Positions 36,518 to 44,452 of a DNA stretch of 64,000 nucleotides are shown here, in pieces; position 1 is the stretch's first letter; every line of letters begins with the position of its first letter. The translations under genes were made by a program, and so were the position numbers. Source of the DNA: Shewanella eurypsychrophilus (GTDB taxonomy: Bacteria > Pseudomonadota > Gammaproteobacteria > Enterobacterales > Shewanellaceae); NCBI RefSeq assembly GCF_007004545.3, contig NZ_CP045503.2, positions 3,008,501 through 3,072,500 on the forward strand, read 5' to 3'. The notes beneath the pieces are model-generated. The model was not told the origin of the DNA. It did no database searches and was given only the letters and a program-made list of their open reading frames with translations.

Positions 36518-36802
36518 ATGAAAAGACATTTTAATTTCATAATACAACTTGGCTTAACACTAACGATTGGATTGATTTTACTGGTGAATCTGGTACCTGC
36601 TTGGGCTGTTTATCAATCTAGAATGTCTATCAAAACTGATAAGCCATCAGGCTCAAGTCTAGCTGAACGTTATCTCATTCTGGGTGACTGGCCTGGGGAT
36701 GCACAGATATCTACGGTTATTGAAGATAATCAGAATTATATTGTAGCTTCAGCAAGGAAAACCGAAAAAGATACATCAACTGCAAAAATACAAGATAAGT
36801 AG
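36518..36802 (+). CDS. Small membrane-anchored protein of unknown function
   Basis: This 94-residue protein has one hydrophobic segment (about residues 6-30, ending VPAWA) that is either an uncleaved anchor or a signal peptide. A periplasmic tail of 60 residues follows with AERYLILGDWPGDAQISTVIEDNQNYIVAS. I do not recognise a family. The start at 36518 has AGGA at good spacing; the ATG two codons earlier is too close to it. It is the first gene of the operon, 48 bases before the sulfatase-fold gene, which suggests it works with that membrane enzyme. Confidence 0.7.
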   Translation: MKRHFNFIIQLGLTLTIGLILLVNLVPAWAVYQSRMSIKTDKPSGSSLAERYLILGDWPGDAQISTVIEDNQNYIVASARKTEKDTSTAKIQDK

Positions 36803-36850
36803 ATGGATGATAGATAGTTAAAATCGTATCAGTACAAGATAGGAATAGGT

Positions 36851-38944
36851 ATGGAAAGTAAGCTTCAGGTTAAAGGTGATAACGTATCTATGCTCAGAAC
36901 CTTCTGGCGTACCAATGCTTTTATGCTGCTTTTTCTGGTCGCCTTATACAATTTCAAACTATTTATTCAGTACTTCTCTTCATTCTCAATTGCATCAGTG
37001 ATGACCCATGTGAGAAGCGAAGATCTATTGAGCACGGGCCTCCTCTTCGATCTAAGTCAATTTGTATTTTTAGTCATATTTTTTCATCTCCTCTGGTCTT
37101 TAGTTATCACAATTTCATGTAAGCCATGGTTTAGCATCATCAAACATGAAGGCATCAAAACACAAGTATGGCTAGTAATAGTTCTGCTACATTTCACTCT
37201 GGTTTTAGCCGCTAATGCTTATTTTTATCCAACATCTTTATTAGGTTTTTTAAGAAATACGCCAATGGCAACTGTTGCTGGTTTATTAATGATATCGGTA
37301 GCAGTTCTGCTTCAGTTTTTGTGGTCTATTTATTCTCAGTTTGGTAAAAAAGTAACTTTAACAGCGCTATTCTCAGTAGCTTTATTGATTTCACTATTAG
37401 GCTATAGACCAGAGCCGGTTTACACGGCCGATAATAATAGTCCTAACGTTTTTATTATAGGCATAGATGGTCTTAGGCCAGATCATCTCAACTATATAGA
37501 CAGCGCTAATAACCACTCACCAAATATAGATGAATTCATTTCACATTCAACAGTTTACACAAATACTTATACCCCACTCGGACGTACTTATGTTGCATGG
37601 ATGAGTATATTATCTGGTCTATACCCTAAAAATCATGGTGCTAGATTTAACTTAGCTCCTCCAGAACTGATCAATAAAGAGTTTCCACTTGTTAGGGAGT
37701 TAAATAAAAAAAATTACCAAACTATCTATGCTATGGATGAGAGACGTTTCAATCAAATTGATGAGGCATATGGTTTTGATGAGATCATCGGCCCTAAAGT
37801 GGGCGCTGCTGACGCCATTATCAGTGGAATGGCTGATTTCCCGCTAATAAATTTGTTATCCAATATCCCTGGATCTTCAGAGCTGTTTCCTTATCTAAAT
37901 ATGAATCGTGGTTACGGTAAAGCTTACTCTCCAAATCAATTTAACCAGAAGGTTTTGAGTAAATTATCGAGTGATAAACCTAACTTTTTGTCTATTCATT
38001 TCTGTCAACTCCACTGGCCCTACACCTCTAAAGACTTTATCGACATCAACAGTGCTCAATGGAAGGGCAATTACAATCACTTCATGTATCAAGCGATGCT
38101 CAAAAAAGTCGATCAACAATTTTCTGATTTTATCAGTAGCCTTGAACAAAGAGGTTACCTAGATAATGCCATTGTTTATCTTATCTCCGATCATGGTGAA
38201 GGCTTTATGCTTAAAAAAGATGAAATCCACAATCCCTCTATTGACGTTAACGATACCTTACACACCAATGCTTGGGGTCATGGCACCAATGTGATGAGCC
38301 AAGATCAAACTAACGTATTAATGTCATACCGACGCTTCAATAAAAACGTCAAAGGCCTTCCAAATATTCAGCAGATCCAAGGCAATTTTTCATTGATTGA
38401 TATAGCCCCAAGCCTATTTGAAGAACTTAATTTGTCACTATCAGCTAGTGATACTCCTTTTGATGGACTTTCCTTGCAACAATCAGCCAACTTAGAGGCT
38501 GAACGAGCCATCTTTGTTGAGTCATCTGTTCCTTTTCGCTCAATTAATGCCAGTTTTATTGACGAGAAAGAAGTCATTTATGAAACTGCCTCTAATTATG
38601 AAGTCAGGGACAATGGCCGTGCCGTTATTATACCTTCGGTATATAAAGAGATGGTGGCCAAGAAACAGCGAGCAGTCTATTTTAAGCATTGGCAGCTAGC
38701 CATGCTACCTAACTATGAAGAATTAGTGCTAATAGACACCCAAAAACAACTCTGGTATCAACTGTCTCAATATAAAGGTTCCGCACCTTGGAGAGGTATG
38801 CTATTTGATTTATGTCGCCATTATCAACACGACCTAGGGTTTGATCAACACCAGCACTGCCGACAATCAGGCATAATAGACGACTCCACGTCTTCCCCTT
38901 CGGTGAGGCACTTAAGTTATGGACGTCAATATGACATTCAATAG
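36851..38944 (+). CDS. Membrane sulfatase/alkaline-phosphatase-fold transferase or hydrolase
   Basis: Five membrane segments occupy about residues 23-184. A large periplasmic alkaline-phosphatase superfamily domain follows. Metal ligands are visible in FIIGIDGLRPDH (Asp206), HFCQLHWPY, LISDHGEGF and WGHGTNV. The likely nucleophile is Thr246 in PLGRTYVAW. The Cys/Ser-x-Pro-x-Arg site of true formylglycine sulfatases is absent, so a phospho-group transferase of the LtaS/OpgB/EptA kind is as likely as a sulfatase. AGGA precedes the ATG by six bases. The end overlaps the next gene by 26 bases. Confidence 0.85.
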   Translation: MESKLQVKGDNVSMLRTFWRTNAFMLLFLVALYNFKLFIQYFSSFSIASVMTHVRSEDLLSTGLLFDLSQFVFLVIFFHLLWSLVITISCKPWFSIIKHEGIKTQVWLVIVLLHFTLVLAANAYFYPTSLLGFLRNTPMATVAGLLMISVAVLLQFLWSIYSQFGKKVTLTALFSVALLISLLGYRPEPVYTADNNSPNVFIIGIDGLRPDHLNYIDSANNHSPNIDEFISHSTVYTNTYTPLGRTYVAWMSILSGLYPKNHGARFNLAPPELINKEFPLVRELNKKNYQTIYAMDERRFNQIDEAYGFDEIIGPKVGAADAIISGMADFPLINLLSNIPGSSELFPYLNMNRGYGKAYSPNQFNQKVLSKLSSDKPNFLSIHFCQLHWPYTSKDFIDINSAQWKGNYNHFMYQAMLKKVDQQFSDFISSLEQRGYLDNAIVYLISDHGEGFMLKKDEIHNPSIDVNDTLHTNAWGHGTNVMSQDQTNVLMSYRRFNKNVKGLPNIQQIQGNFSLIDIAPSLFEELNLSLSASDTPFDGLSLQQSANLEAERAIFVESSVPFRSINASFIDEKEVIYETASNYEVRDNGRAVIIPSVYKEMVAKKQRAVYFKHWQLAMLPNYEELVLIDTQKQLWYQLSQYKGSAPWRGMLFDLCRHYQHDLGFDQHQHCRQSGIIDDSTSSPSVRHLSYGRQYDIQ

Positions 38945-40286
38945 CCTATTCATCGCCCGAGCACTATTTACTGCCGCAATATTAAGCAGCTGTTTCCTAT
39001 TAGGTGGACTATTCGCTCTTAACCAATGGCAGCCCTATACCTTTATTATTGAATCAATAGCCAATACTCAAGGGCTGTGGAGCAGAGTTACCGATCATCA
39101 TCCTAGGCTCTTAGAACCTAAAGTGTATGCAGGCAGTGGCGTTGAAGTCTATGACAGTACAAAAGCCTTCGTTGGCTATACCCTGTTACAAGGCACTATG
39201 CCTGGCGGACCACAAGTTAAACTGATTGATATGACAGGCAAAGAGCTACATAGATGGAATATTAACTTTTTCAGAATTTGGCCACAGGCTGATCATCTCG
39301 CTGAGAACCTCAGGCCTACCTCAGAATTCTATACCCATACGCAAGGTTTTATCGTATTTCCAGATGGTTCAATCATTATCAATATTGGTGGTAAAGGCTC
39401 TGCGAAGTTAGATAAATGTTCCAATGTACTCTGGACACTCGATAGACGGACTCATCACTCTATTACACAAACTGTAGAGGGACAATTTTGGATCCCCGCT
39501 CATCGAAACATTGATATGATCCCAGAACATCTGCTTTTCGCTGGAATAACCAAAGAAAAGCTTAACAATAGAGGAGCAAACCTTTTCTTTGGCTATGAAA
39601 ATTTAGTGCTGCTTATCGATGAAAATGGTAACACTATCCGGGAGTTTTCAATACTGGAGTCAATATATAATGCAGGCCTGGAATCGGCAGTATTAAACTC
39701 CTTAAAGTCAAAGCCTTATGATATTACACATATTAATGACATAGATGTTGTCACTGAGGCACTAGCTCAAAAGATAGCTGGCGTTAATGTTGGCGATCTA
39801 CTTATTTCTATCAGGCAAATGCACATGCTGGCAATAATTGATCAATTTACAGGTAAATTAAAGTGGAAACATATAGGGCCTTGGGTTAGTCAACATGACC
39901 CTGATATTACAGAAGATGGAAATATTACAATTTTTAATAACTCAGTGAAAGAACTCGCTTTTGCTCGTGCACCAGGAAGTAACATTATCGAGTTTGATCC
40001 AATGACAAACATTTCAAATATCATATACCCCACTAGAGTTCAAGATGCCTTTTTTAGCAAAATAATGGGAAATCACCAAGCTCTGCCCAATGGTAATCGG
40101 CTCATTACAGAGAGTCTTTCTGGCCGCGTCTTCGAAATTAATCATGATGGAGAGATTATCTGGCAGATCATAATCCCTTATGACGAAGATTTAGCATCAC
40201 TCATTGCCATTTCGCATAGAGTGAGTACAGACTATTTTAAGGTAAAGGACTGGGATTGTAGTAAGCACAGCAATACAACCTTATAG
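38919..40286 (+). CDS. Arylsulfotransferase (ASST)-like membrane-anchored protein
   Basis: The 455-residue protein has an N-terminal anchor (LFTAAILSSCFLLGGLFAL). A beta-propeller-like domain follows with repeats such as GYTLLQGTMPGGPQVKLIDMTGKELHRW, FIVFPDGSIIINIGGKGSAKLDKCSNVLWTLD and NHQALPNGNRLITESLSGRVFEINHDGEIIWQ. These are features of the arylsulfotransferase family, whose members move sulfate between phenolic compounds without PAPS. Histidines in HTQGF, RRTHHS and NHQALPNG are candidates for catalysis. The start could also be ATG 38931; neither has a strong ribosome-binding site, as expected for a coupled gene overlapping the previous one. Confidence 0.8.
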   Translation: MDVNMTFNSLFIARALFTAAILSSCFLLGGLFALNQWQPYTFIIESIANTQGLWSRVTDHHPRLLEPKVYAGSGVEVYDSTKAFVGYTLLQGTMPGGPQVKLIDMTGKELHRWNINFFRIWPQADHLAENLRPTSEFYTHTQGFIVFPDGSIIINIGGKGSAKLDKCSNVLWTLDRRTHHSITQTVEGQFWIPAHRNIDMIPEHLLFAGITKEKLNNRGANLFFGYENLVLLIDENGNTIREFSILESIYNAGLESAVLNSLKSKPYDITHINDIDVVTEALAQKIAGVNVGDLLISIRQMHMLAIIDQFTGKLKWKHIGPWVSQHDPDITEDGNITIFNNSVKELAFARAPGSNIIEFDPMTNISNIIYPTRVQDAFFSKIMGNHQALPNGNRLITESLSGRVFEINHDGEIIWQIIIPYDEDLASLIAISHRVSTDYFKVKDWDCSKHSNTTL

Positions 40287-40294
40287 GTGAATTT

Positions 40295-40555
40295 ATGAAT
40301 AAACTCATAATATGCTCAATGTTAATACTCATTTCATATCCAAGTTTGGTTTTCGCTTATGTCGGTCCTGGGACTGGACTTTCCGCAATCGGCTCTTTGA
40401 TTGCGTTTTGTGGAGCAATATTCCTGCTAATTCTTGGATTTCTCTGGTATCCCATTAAGCGTTTGTTGAAAATCAAAAGCGCGAATAGCCAAGAAGACAA
40501 TAAAAACATCTCTGAGAATGAAAAAAGTAACCAATCTGACAGTAATTTAAAATGA
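40295..40555 (+). CDS. Small AYVGPGTG membrane protein
   Basis: The 86-residue protein has a signal-like N-terminus ending FA, then YVGPGTGLSAIGSLIAFCGAIFLLILGFLWYPIKRLL, a glycine-rich motif leading into one membrane helix and a basic anchor. The tail is polar (Ser, Asn, Glu). Small proteins with AYVGPGAG-type motifs occur next to sulfatase-fold and sulfotransferase genes in other bacteria, as far as I recall, but have no known function. AGGTGA precedes the start. It overlaps the next gene by four bases. Confidence 0.75.
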   Translation: MNKLIICSMLILISYPSLVFAYVGPGTGLSAIGSLIAFCGAIFLLILGFLWYPIKRLLKIKSANSQEDNKNISENEKSNQSDSNLK

Positions 40556-40938
40556 ACATATTGGGGGTATATATCATTGCGGTATGTGTGCTTTCATTAT
40601 CATTTTACTACTCGCCAATTTTCTCTCATTGTCGGCAAGTTATCAACATAATGTCATGTGCCATTAAGCTCATACTGGACAAAAACACTGACGATTCAGA
40701 AAAGGAATTGACGTGCCAAAAATCAGGTTTAATGGTTTTAAAACAGGGGCTTCAGATTCTTAGTGATGTTTTTTTCATTAGTCTATTTACAAGCGTTCCG
40801 ATCATTTTAGCTATTACATTCTCTATGGTTACCGCTAATGAATTAATCAACTTTTCGTTACGAAAAGACGTCTTATCCATTACCTGTTTTATTTTCATCC
40901 TCCCTTTAATCTTTCGTTACATCCGAATAGGAAAATGA
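40552..40938 (+). CDS. Membrane protein of unknown function
   Basis: This 128-residue protein has hydrophobic segments at about residues 2-20, 72-92 and 105-123, with a polar region between the first two (KNTDDSEKELTCQKSG). I do not recognise the family. It starts in an ATGA overlap with the preceding small gene and its stop codon overlaps the sulfotransferase start. The tight coupling indicates that all three products are made together, probably as parts of one membrane complex. Confidence 0.75.
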   Translation: MNILGVYIIAVCVLSLSFYYSPIFSHCRQVINIMSCAIKLILDKNTDDSEKELTCQKSGLMVLKQGLQILSDVFFISLFTSVPIILAITFSMVTANELINFSLRKDVLSITCFIFILPLIFRYIRIGK

Positions 40939-42020
40939 TGTTCAGTAAAGATAATTACTCACTCACAGAGCAAGGAATACATAGACTTGCTTTTGGATCT
41001 ACGCAGTTACAATCACTCTTATTAGACATAGAAGATAAGCTCTATTCACAACAATGGCAAAACATCGAAATAAATAAGCCTATATTTATCACCTCATTAC
41101 CTAGGGCTGGTACAACCTTACTTCTTGAGCTATTAAATCAATTACCGGAGCTTTCAACCTATCTATACAGAGATATGCCTTTCATTCTTACTCCATTGAT
41201 TTGGCATAAAATATCGAGTCGTTTTCAAGTCACCTCCCAAAAAAAGGAAAGGGCCCATGCTGATGGATTAAAAATTAATGTAGACAGCCCTGAGGCATTT
41301 GAAGAAATAGTATGGAAAAGATCATTCCCTGAGAAATATCAATCTAAGCAGATCCCATTATGGACAGAGACTAATTGTCAGCTACAAAAAGAACTGCATC
41401 AACAAATGCAAAAACAAATAGCCGTAAGAAAATTAACCAGTAAGATGGCAGTAAGGTATGTCAGTAAAAATAACGCCAACATTGCTAGATTAAATATAAT
41501 TAAACAAGGATTTCCTGACGCAATAGTGCTGATACCTTTTAGGCATCCTTTGGAGCAAGCTATCTCGCTTTGGAAACAACACCTCCACTTTACAGCCATA
41601 CATGCACAAGATAATTTTACTTATGCTTACATGCAAAGCATAGGTCACTTTGAATTCGGTCGACTTCATAAACCTCTATTATTTCCACGTTTTAACACTC
41701 TTACAGCGAATTTTTCACCTTTAGACCTTAATTATTGGTTAGCGTATTGGATATCTGCCTTTAGTTATCTTCTGACCTATTCATCCGTCTCGTTTATCCA
41801 TTATGAATCCCTTTGTAAGTCTGGTGCCAAGGGAGTAAAAAAATTATTAGCTAGGCTAGATCTGACCGCAGATGAACGCAAGTTACTTAATATATGCGAA
41901 ACGTTAAATGCCCCTCCTGCGAGCCGATTTTCTGATCAGTTTGTTGACCCTAGTCTCAAGCTTGAAAGTTTAACGCTCTATGAAGCATTAATAAAAAGGT
42001 GTCTACTCAATGAGGAGTAG
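40938..42020 (+). CDS. PAPS-dependent sulfotransferase family protein
   Basis: The 5'-phosphosulfate-binding loop is seen in ITSLPRAGTTLLLELL (about residues 50-65) and the 3'-phosphate-binding region in IVLIPFRHPLEQAISLWKQH (about 195-215). This defines the cytosolic sulfotransferase fold, which transfers sulfate from PAPS to carbohydrate, lipid or protein acceptors. No signal peptide is seen, so it should act in the cytoplasm or at the inner face of the membrane. ATG 40938 is preferred over 40935 because AGGA then has better spacing. It is the last gene of the operon. Confidence 0.85.
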   Translation: MFSKDNYSLTEQGIHRLAFGSTQLQSLLLDIEDKLYSQQWQNIEINKPIFITSLPRAGTTLLLELLNQLPELSTYLYRDMPFILTPLIWHKISSRFQVTSQKKERAHADGLKINVDSPEAFEEIVWKRSFPEKYQSKQIPLWTETNCQLQKELHQQMQKQIAVRKLTSKMAVRYVSKNNANIARLNIIKQGFPDAIVLIPFRHPLEQAISLWKQHLHFTAIHAQDNFTYAYMQSIGHFEFGRLHKPLLFPRFNTLTANFSPLDLNYWLAYWISAFSYLLTYSSVSFIHYESLCKSGAKGVKKLLARLDLTADERKLLNICETLNAPPASRFSDQFVDPSLKLESLTLYEALIKRCLLNEE

Positions 42021-42197
42021 CTTATTCGAATATAATTCCCCTACAAGTCATAAGGTTAATAAGATTAAAATTATATAACTTCTTCAATGAGCATCTATAC
42101 TAAGTGCTATTGGGGTATTCAGTGTCAGCGACCCGCTTTATTCCAGTTTATATTGAAGATAAATACAGATGGACTCGGTGATTGACTAGGGAAAAAA

Positions 42198-43469
42198 ATG
42201 TCATTATTTTCATTCACATTCATCAGAAGTGCCCCATTTAGAGTGATGTTTCCCCTCTTTCTGGCTGTACAGGTATGCTTGTCGATCGAGCCTCTGTTAA
42301 TTTTGCTTGCTCCTTATGAAAGTCTCATCCAAACATTTCCTTTCATTATGCTTTCAGTTGTCATTTTCTTAAGCCAGCCATTTAACCAAGGAGGAACTGG
42401 ACTCGTTGCATTACTGATGGCAACCAGTTTTTATTTTTCACAACATATTTTTGGTTTAAAAGAAGTTAAGGACCTTCACTGGTTTACCTTTTGTTTGTTC
42501 TCAACAGCCCTTCCCATAAACTTGATTATTATTCATTTTCTTCCAGAAAAAAGGCTGCTATCCCGTTTTGGAATTAATTATCTACTTTTTCTATCTTTCC
42601 AGATTTTATGGTGTTACTTGTTACTCGAACAGATAAGCTCTGAAGATGTCAGTTGGCTGTGGAGCCTATATTTAAAACCTTTACCCCTTCTATCCTCTTC
42701 ACCACTACTGTTGATCATGTTTTCATGTCTGCTAACTACGGCGAGTGCATTAGTGGTTATTTTTAGAAACTCTAATTTTGATCATACTATCTTCATTAAT
42801 TTACTGTTTTCTTCAATCGCATTAATATTTTTTGATACACCACCTGTACCTGCTATCTGTTTTTCACTTGCGGCAATATTACTGTTATTGAGTATCATCA
42901 CCTCAAGCCATGAACTGGCGTTTATCGACCAATTAACTGAGCTAGCAGGACGAAGATCCTTAGAGATTGAGATGGAGCATATTTCAGGTTTATATACTAT
43001 TGCTATGCTCGATGTGGACCATTTTAAGAAATTTAACGACCTATACGGTCACAGAACTGGGGACGAAGTATTAAAACTAGTAGCTCAAATAATGATGCAA
43101 ACAGGCGGCAAAGCCAAAGTATTTAGGTATGGTGGTGAGGAATTTGTTATTTTGTTCAAAGGAAAAAACTCCAATCAATGTCTCCCTTATCTTAATGAAC
43201 TCAGATGCAAGATTGCCGATTATGATCTAGTCTTACGCGATCATCATGAACGGCCTATTCTTGATAAGGATGCCCAAAATATGTCCCATGATACAGAGAA
43301 ACATGAAAAGGTTAATATCACCGTCAGTATTGGCGTTGCAGATAGCATTAATAACAGAACGAAACAGTATTCAGTAAGCACAGATGAAGTGTTTAAATCC
43401 GCAGACAAAGCGTTATATCGTGCTAAGAGCGGAGGAAGAAATAGAGTGTCTAATTTGAGATTTGCATAA
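42198..43469 (+). CDS. Membrane diguanylate cyclase (GGDEF)
   Basis: The first about 240 residues contain seven or eight hydrophobic segments, an integral membrane sensor of a type I cannot name. The C-terminal GGDEF domain starts at LTELAGRRSLEIEMEHI, has AMLDVDHFKKFNDLYGHRTGDEVL for metal and substrate binding, and an intact RYGGEEFVILF active site. No RxxD product-inhibition site is found five residues before GGEEF. It should make c-di-GMP. AGGG precedes the ATG. It stands alone, 177 bases after the sulfotransferase gene. Confidence 0.92.
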   Translation: MSLFSFTFIRSAPFRVMFPLFLAVQVCLSIEPLLILLAPYESLIQTFPFIMLSVVIFLSQPFNQGGTGLVALLMATSFYFSQHIFGLKEVKDLHWFTFCLFSTALPINLIIIHFLPEKRLLSRFGINYLLFLSFQILWCYLLLEQISSEDVSWLWSLYLKPLPLLSSSPLLLIMFSCLLTTASALVVIFRNSNFDHTIFINLLFSSIALIFFDTPPVPAICFSLAAILLLLSIITSSHELAFIDQLTELAGRRSLEIEMEHISGLYTIAMLDVDHFKKFNDLYGHRTGDEVLKLVAQIMMQTGGKAKVFRYGGEEFVILFKGKNSNQCLPYLNELRCKIADYDLVLRDHHERPILDKDAQNMSHDTEKHEKVNITVSIGVADSINNRTKQYSVSTDEVFKSADKALYRAKSGGRNRVSNLRFA

Positions 43470-43479
43470 AGATTATGAA

Positions 43480-44367
43480 TTAGTAAAATATTTCATGTTC
43501 AACGTTTTGAGAATCAAGGAACTGTGTCGATTCCTTTCCTTTTAACATTGCGATTGTTGATAGCATGCCGGCAATTAAACAGTTTTCAGCCTTAACGGTT
43601 ACTGAAATGGGCGCATATTCAACTGGGTAACCAGTTTGGGGGCTAATAATGTGACCATAAGTTTTCTCGCCGATATTAATCACTCGCCGTGTATTGCCAC
43701 TTGTGGTTAATGCCCCTTGAACTAAAGAGGTAAATTTCACAGCCGTATTGAGCAACTTAGGGTCTTCTATCCCAACCTTCCAGCCCGAGGGGTTAGCAAG
43801 TGAACAACTGATATCCCCTCCCAGATTGACTAACACTGGTAAGGCTGGATATTGCGCTTTAAGATGGGTTGAAATACGATCGCACGCATATTCTTTGCCA
43901 ATTCCCCCCAGATCTAAACGCATGCCTGAAGGTATAAAACAACGTTTTGGTTCAAGCATTATTTGTTCAAAGCCTACATGCTGTATAGCCTGTTCAATCT
44001 CAAGGGGATCAGGAAGTTTAGCCTGGGTAGCATAAGACCAGAGTGCCAATACTCTGCCCGCTGTAATATCAAACAATCCGTCACTGAGCTCATGGCACTG
44101 CTGGGCGAAATAGAATATTGCAGAGGTTTCTTCATCAATATTTTGCCATCGACCCGCATTATCATTCAACTTAGTGAGCATACTGTCATATTTATAGCGA
44201 CTATACTTATTTTCAATCCGCGCGCACTCAGTCACCGCAAAACGCGCAATAGTATGTGCTGTTTCAATCTGACATTGCTTAATGAGCAGTTCACATGGGC
44301 TGGCCATGGAAGCGAAACACACCCGAAAACCCCATGTTGTCTTTGTTAACTGATATTGATTATCCAT
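43480..44367 (-). CDS. apbE: FAD:protein FMN transferase, signal-less ApbE
   Basis: The enzyme attaches FMN from FAD to Ser/Thr of target proteins. Family motifs are visible: FASMASPCELLI, GLFDITAGRVLALW, RLDLGGIGKEYACDRI, VNLGGDISC, TSGNTRR and HIISPQTGYPVEYAPISVTV. The 295-residue form has no signal peptide or lipobox, unlike classical periplasmic ApbE, so it probably acts in the cytoplasm before export of its target. It is the last gene of an operon with a TlpA-like thioredoxin, a DUF4266 lipoprotein and a DUF3570 protein, which may include the target. ATG 44367 is chosen over the GTG one codon earlier. Confidence 0.9.
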   Translation of the reverse strand: MDNQYQLTKTTWGFRVCFASMASPCELLIKQCQIETAHTIARFAVTECARIENKYSRYKYDSMLTKLNDNAGRWQNIDEETSAIFYFAQQCHELSDGLFDITAGRVLALWSYATQAKLPDPLEIEQAIQHVGFEQIMLEPKRCFIPSGMRLDLGGIGKEYACDRISTHLKAQYPALPVLVNLGGDISCSLANPSGWKVGIEDPKLLNTAVKFTSLVQGALTTSGNTRRVINIGEKTYGHIISPQTGYPVEYAPISVTVKAENCLIAGMLSTIAMLKGKESTQFLDSQNVEHEIFY

Positions 44368-44452
44368 CACACCTAATCTGTCTCTTAAGTTGCCTTGGTA
44401 TCGCTAGCAACTAGCAATACGATTGAACTCGAATAAAAAATGACAACATTCG

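Noticed and set aside
36851..38944. Classical formylglycine sulfatase
   Set aside because: The Cys/Ser-x-Pro-x-Arg maturation motif is missing; the nucleophile position looks like threonine, as in phosphotransferase relatives.
42087..42185. Thirty-two-codon frame before the membrane diguanylate cyclase
   Set aside because: No ribosome-binding site, no recognisable sequence, and it ends just before a well-supported gene.
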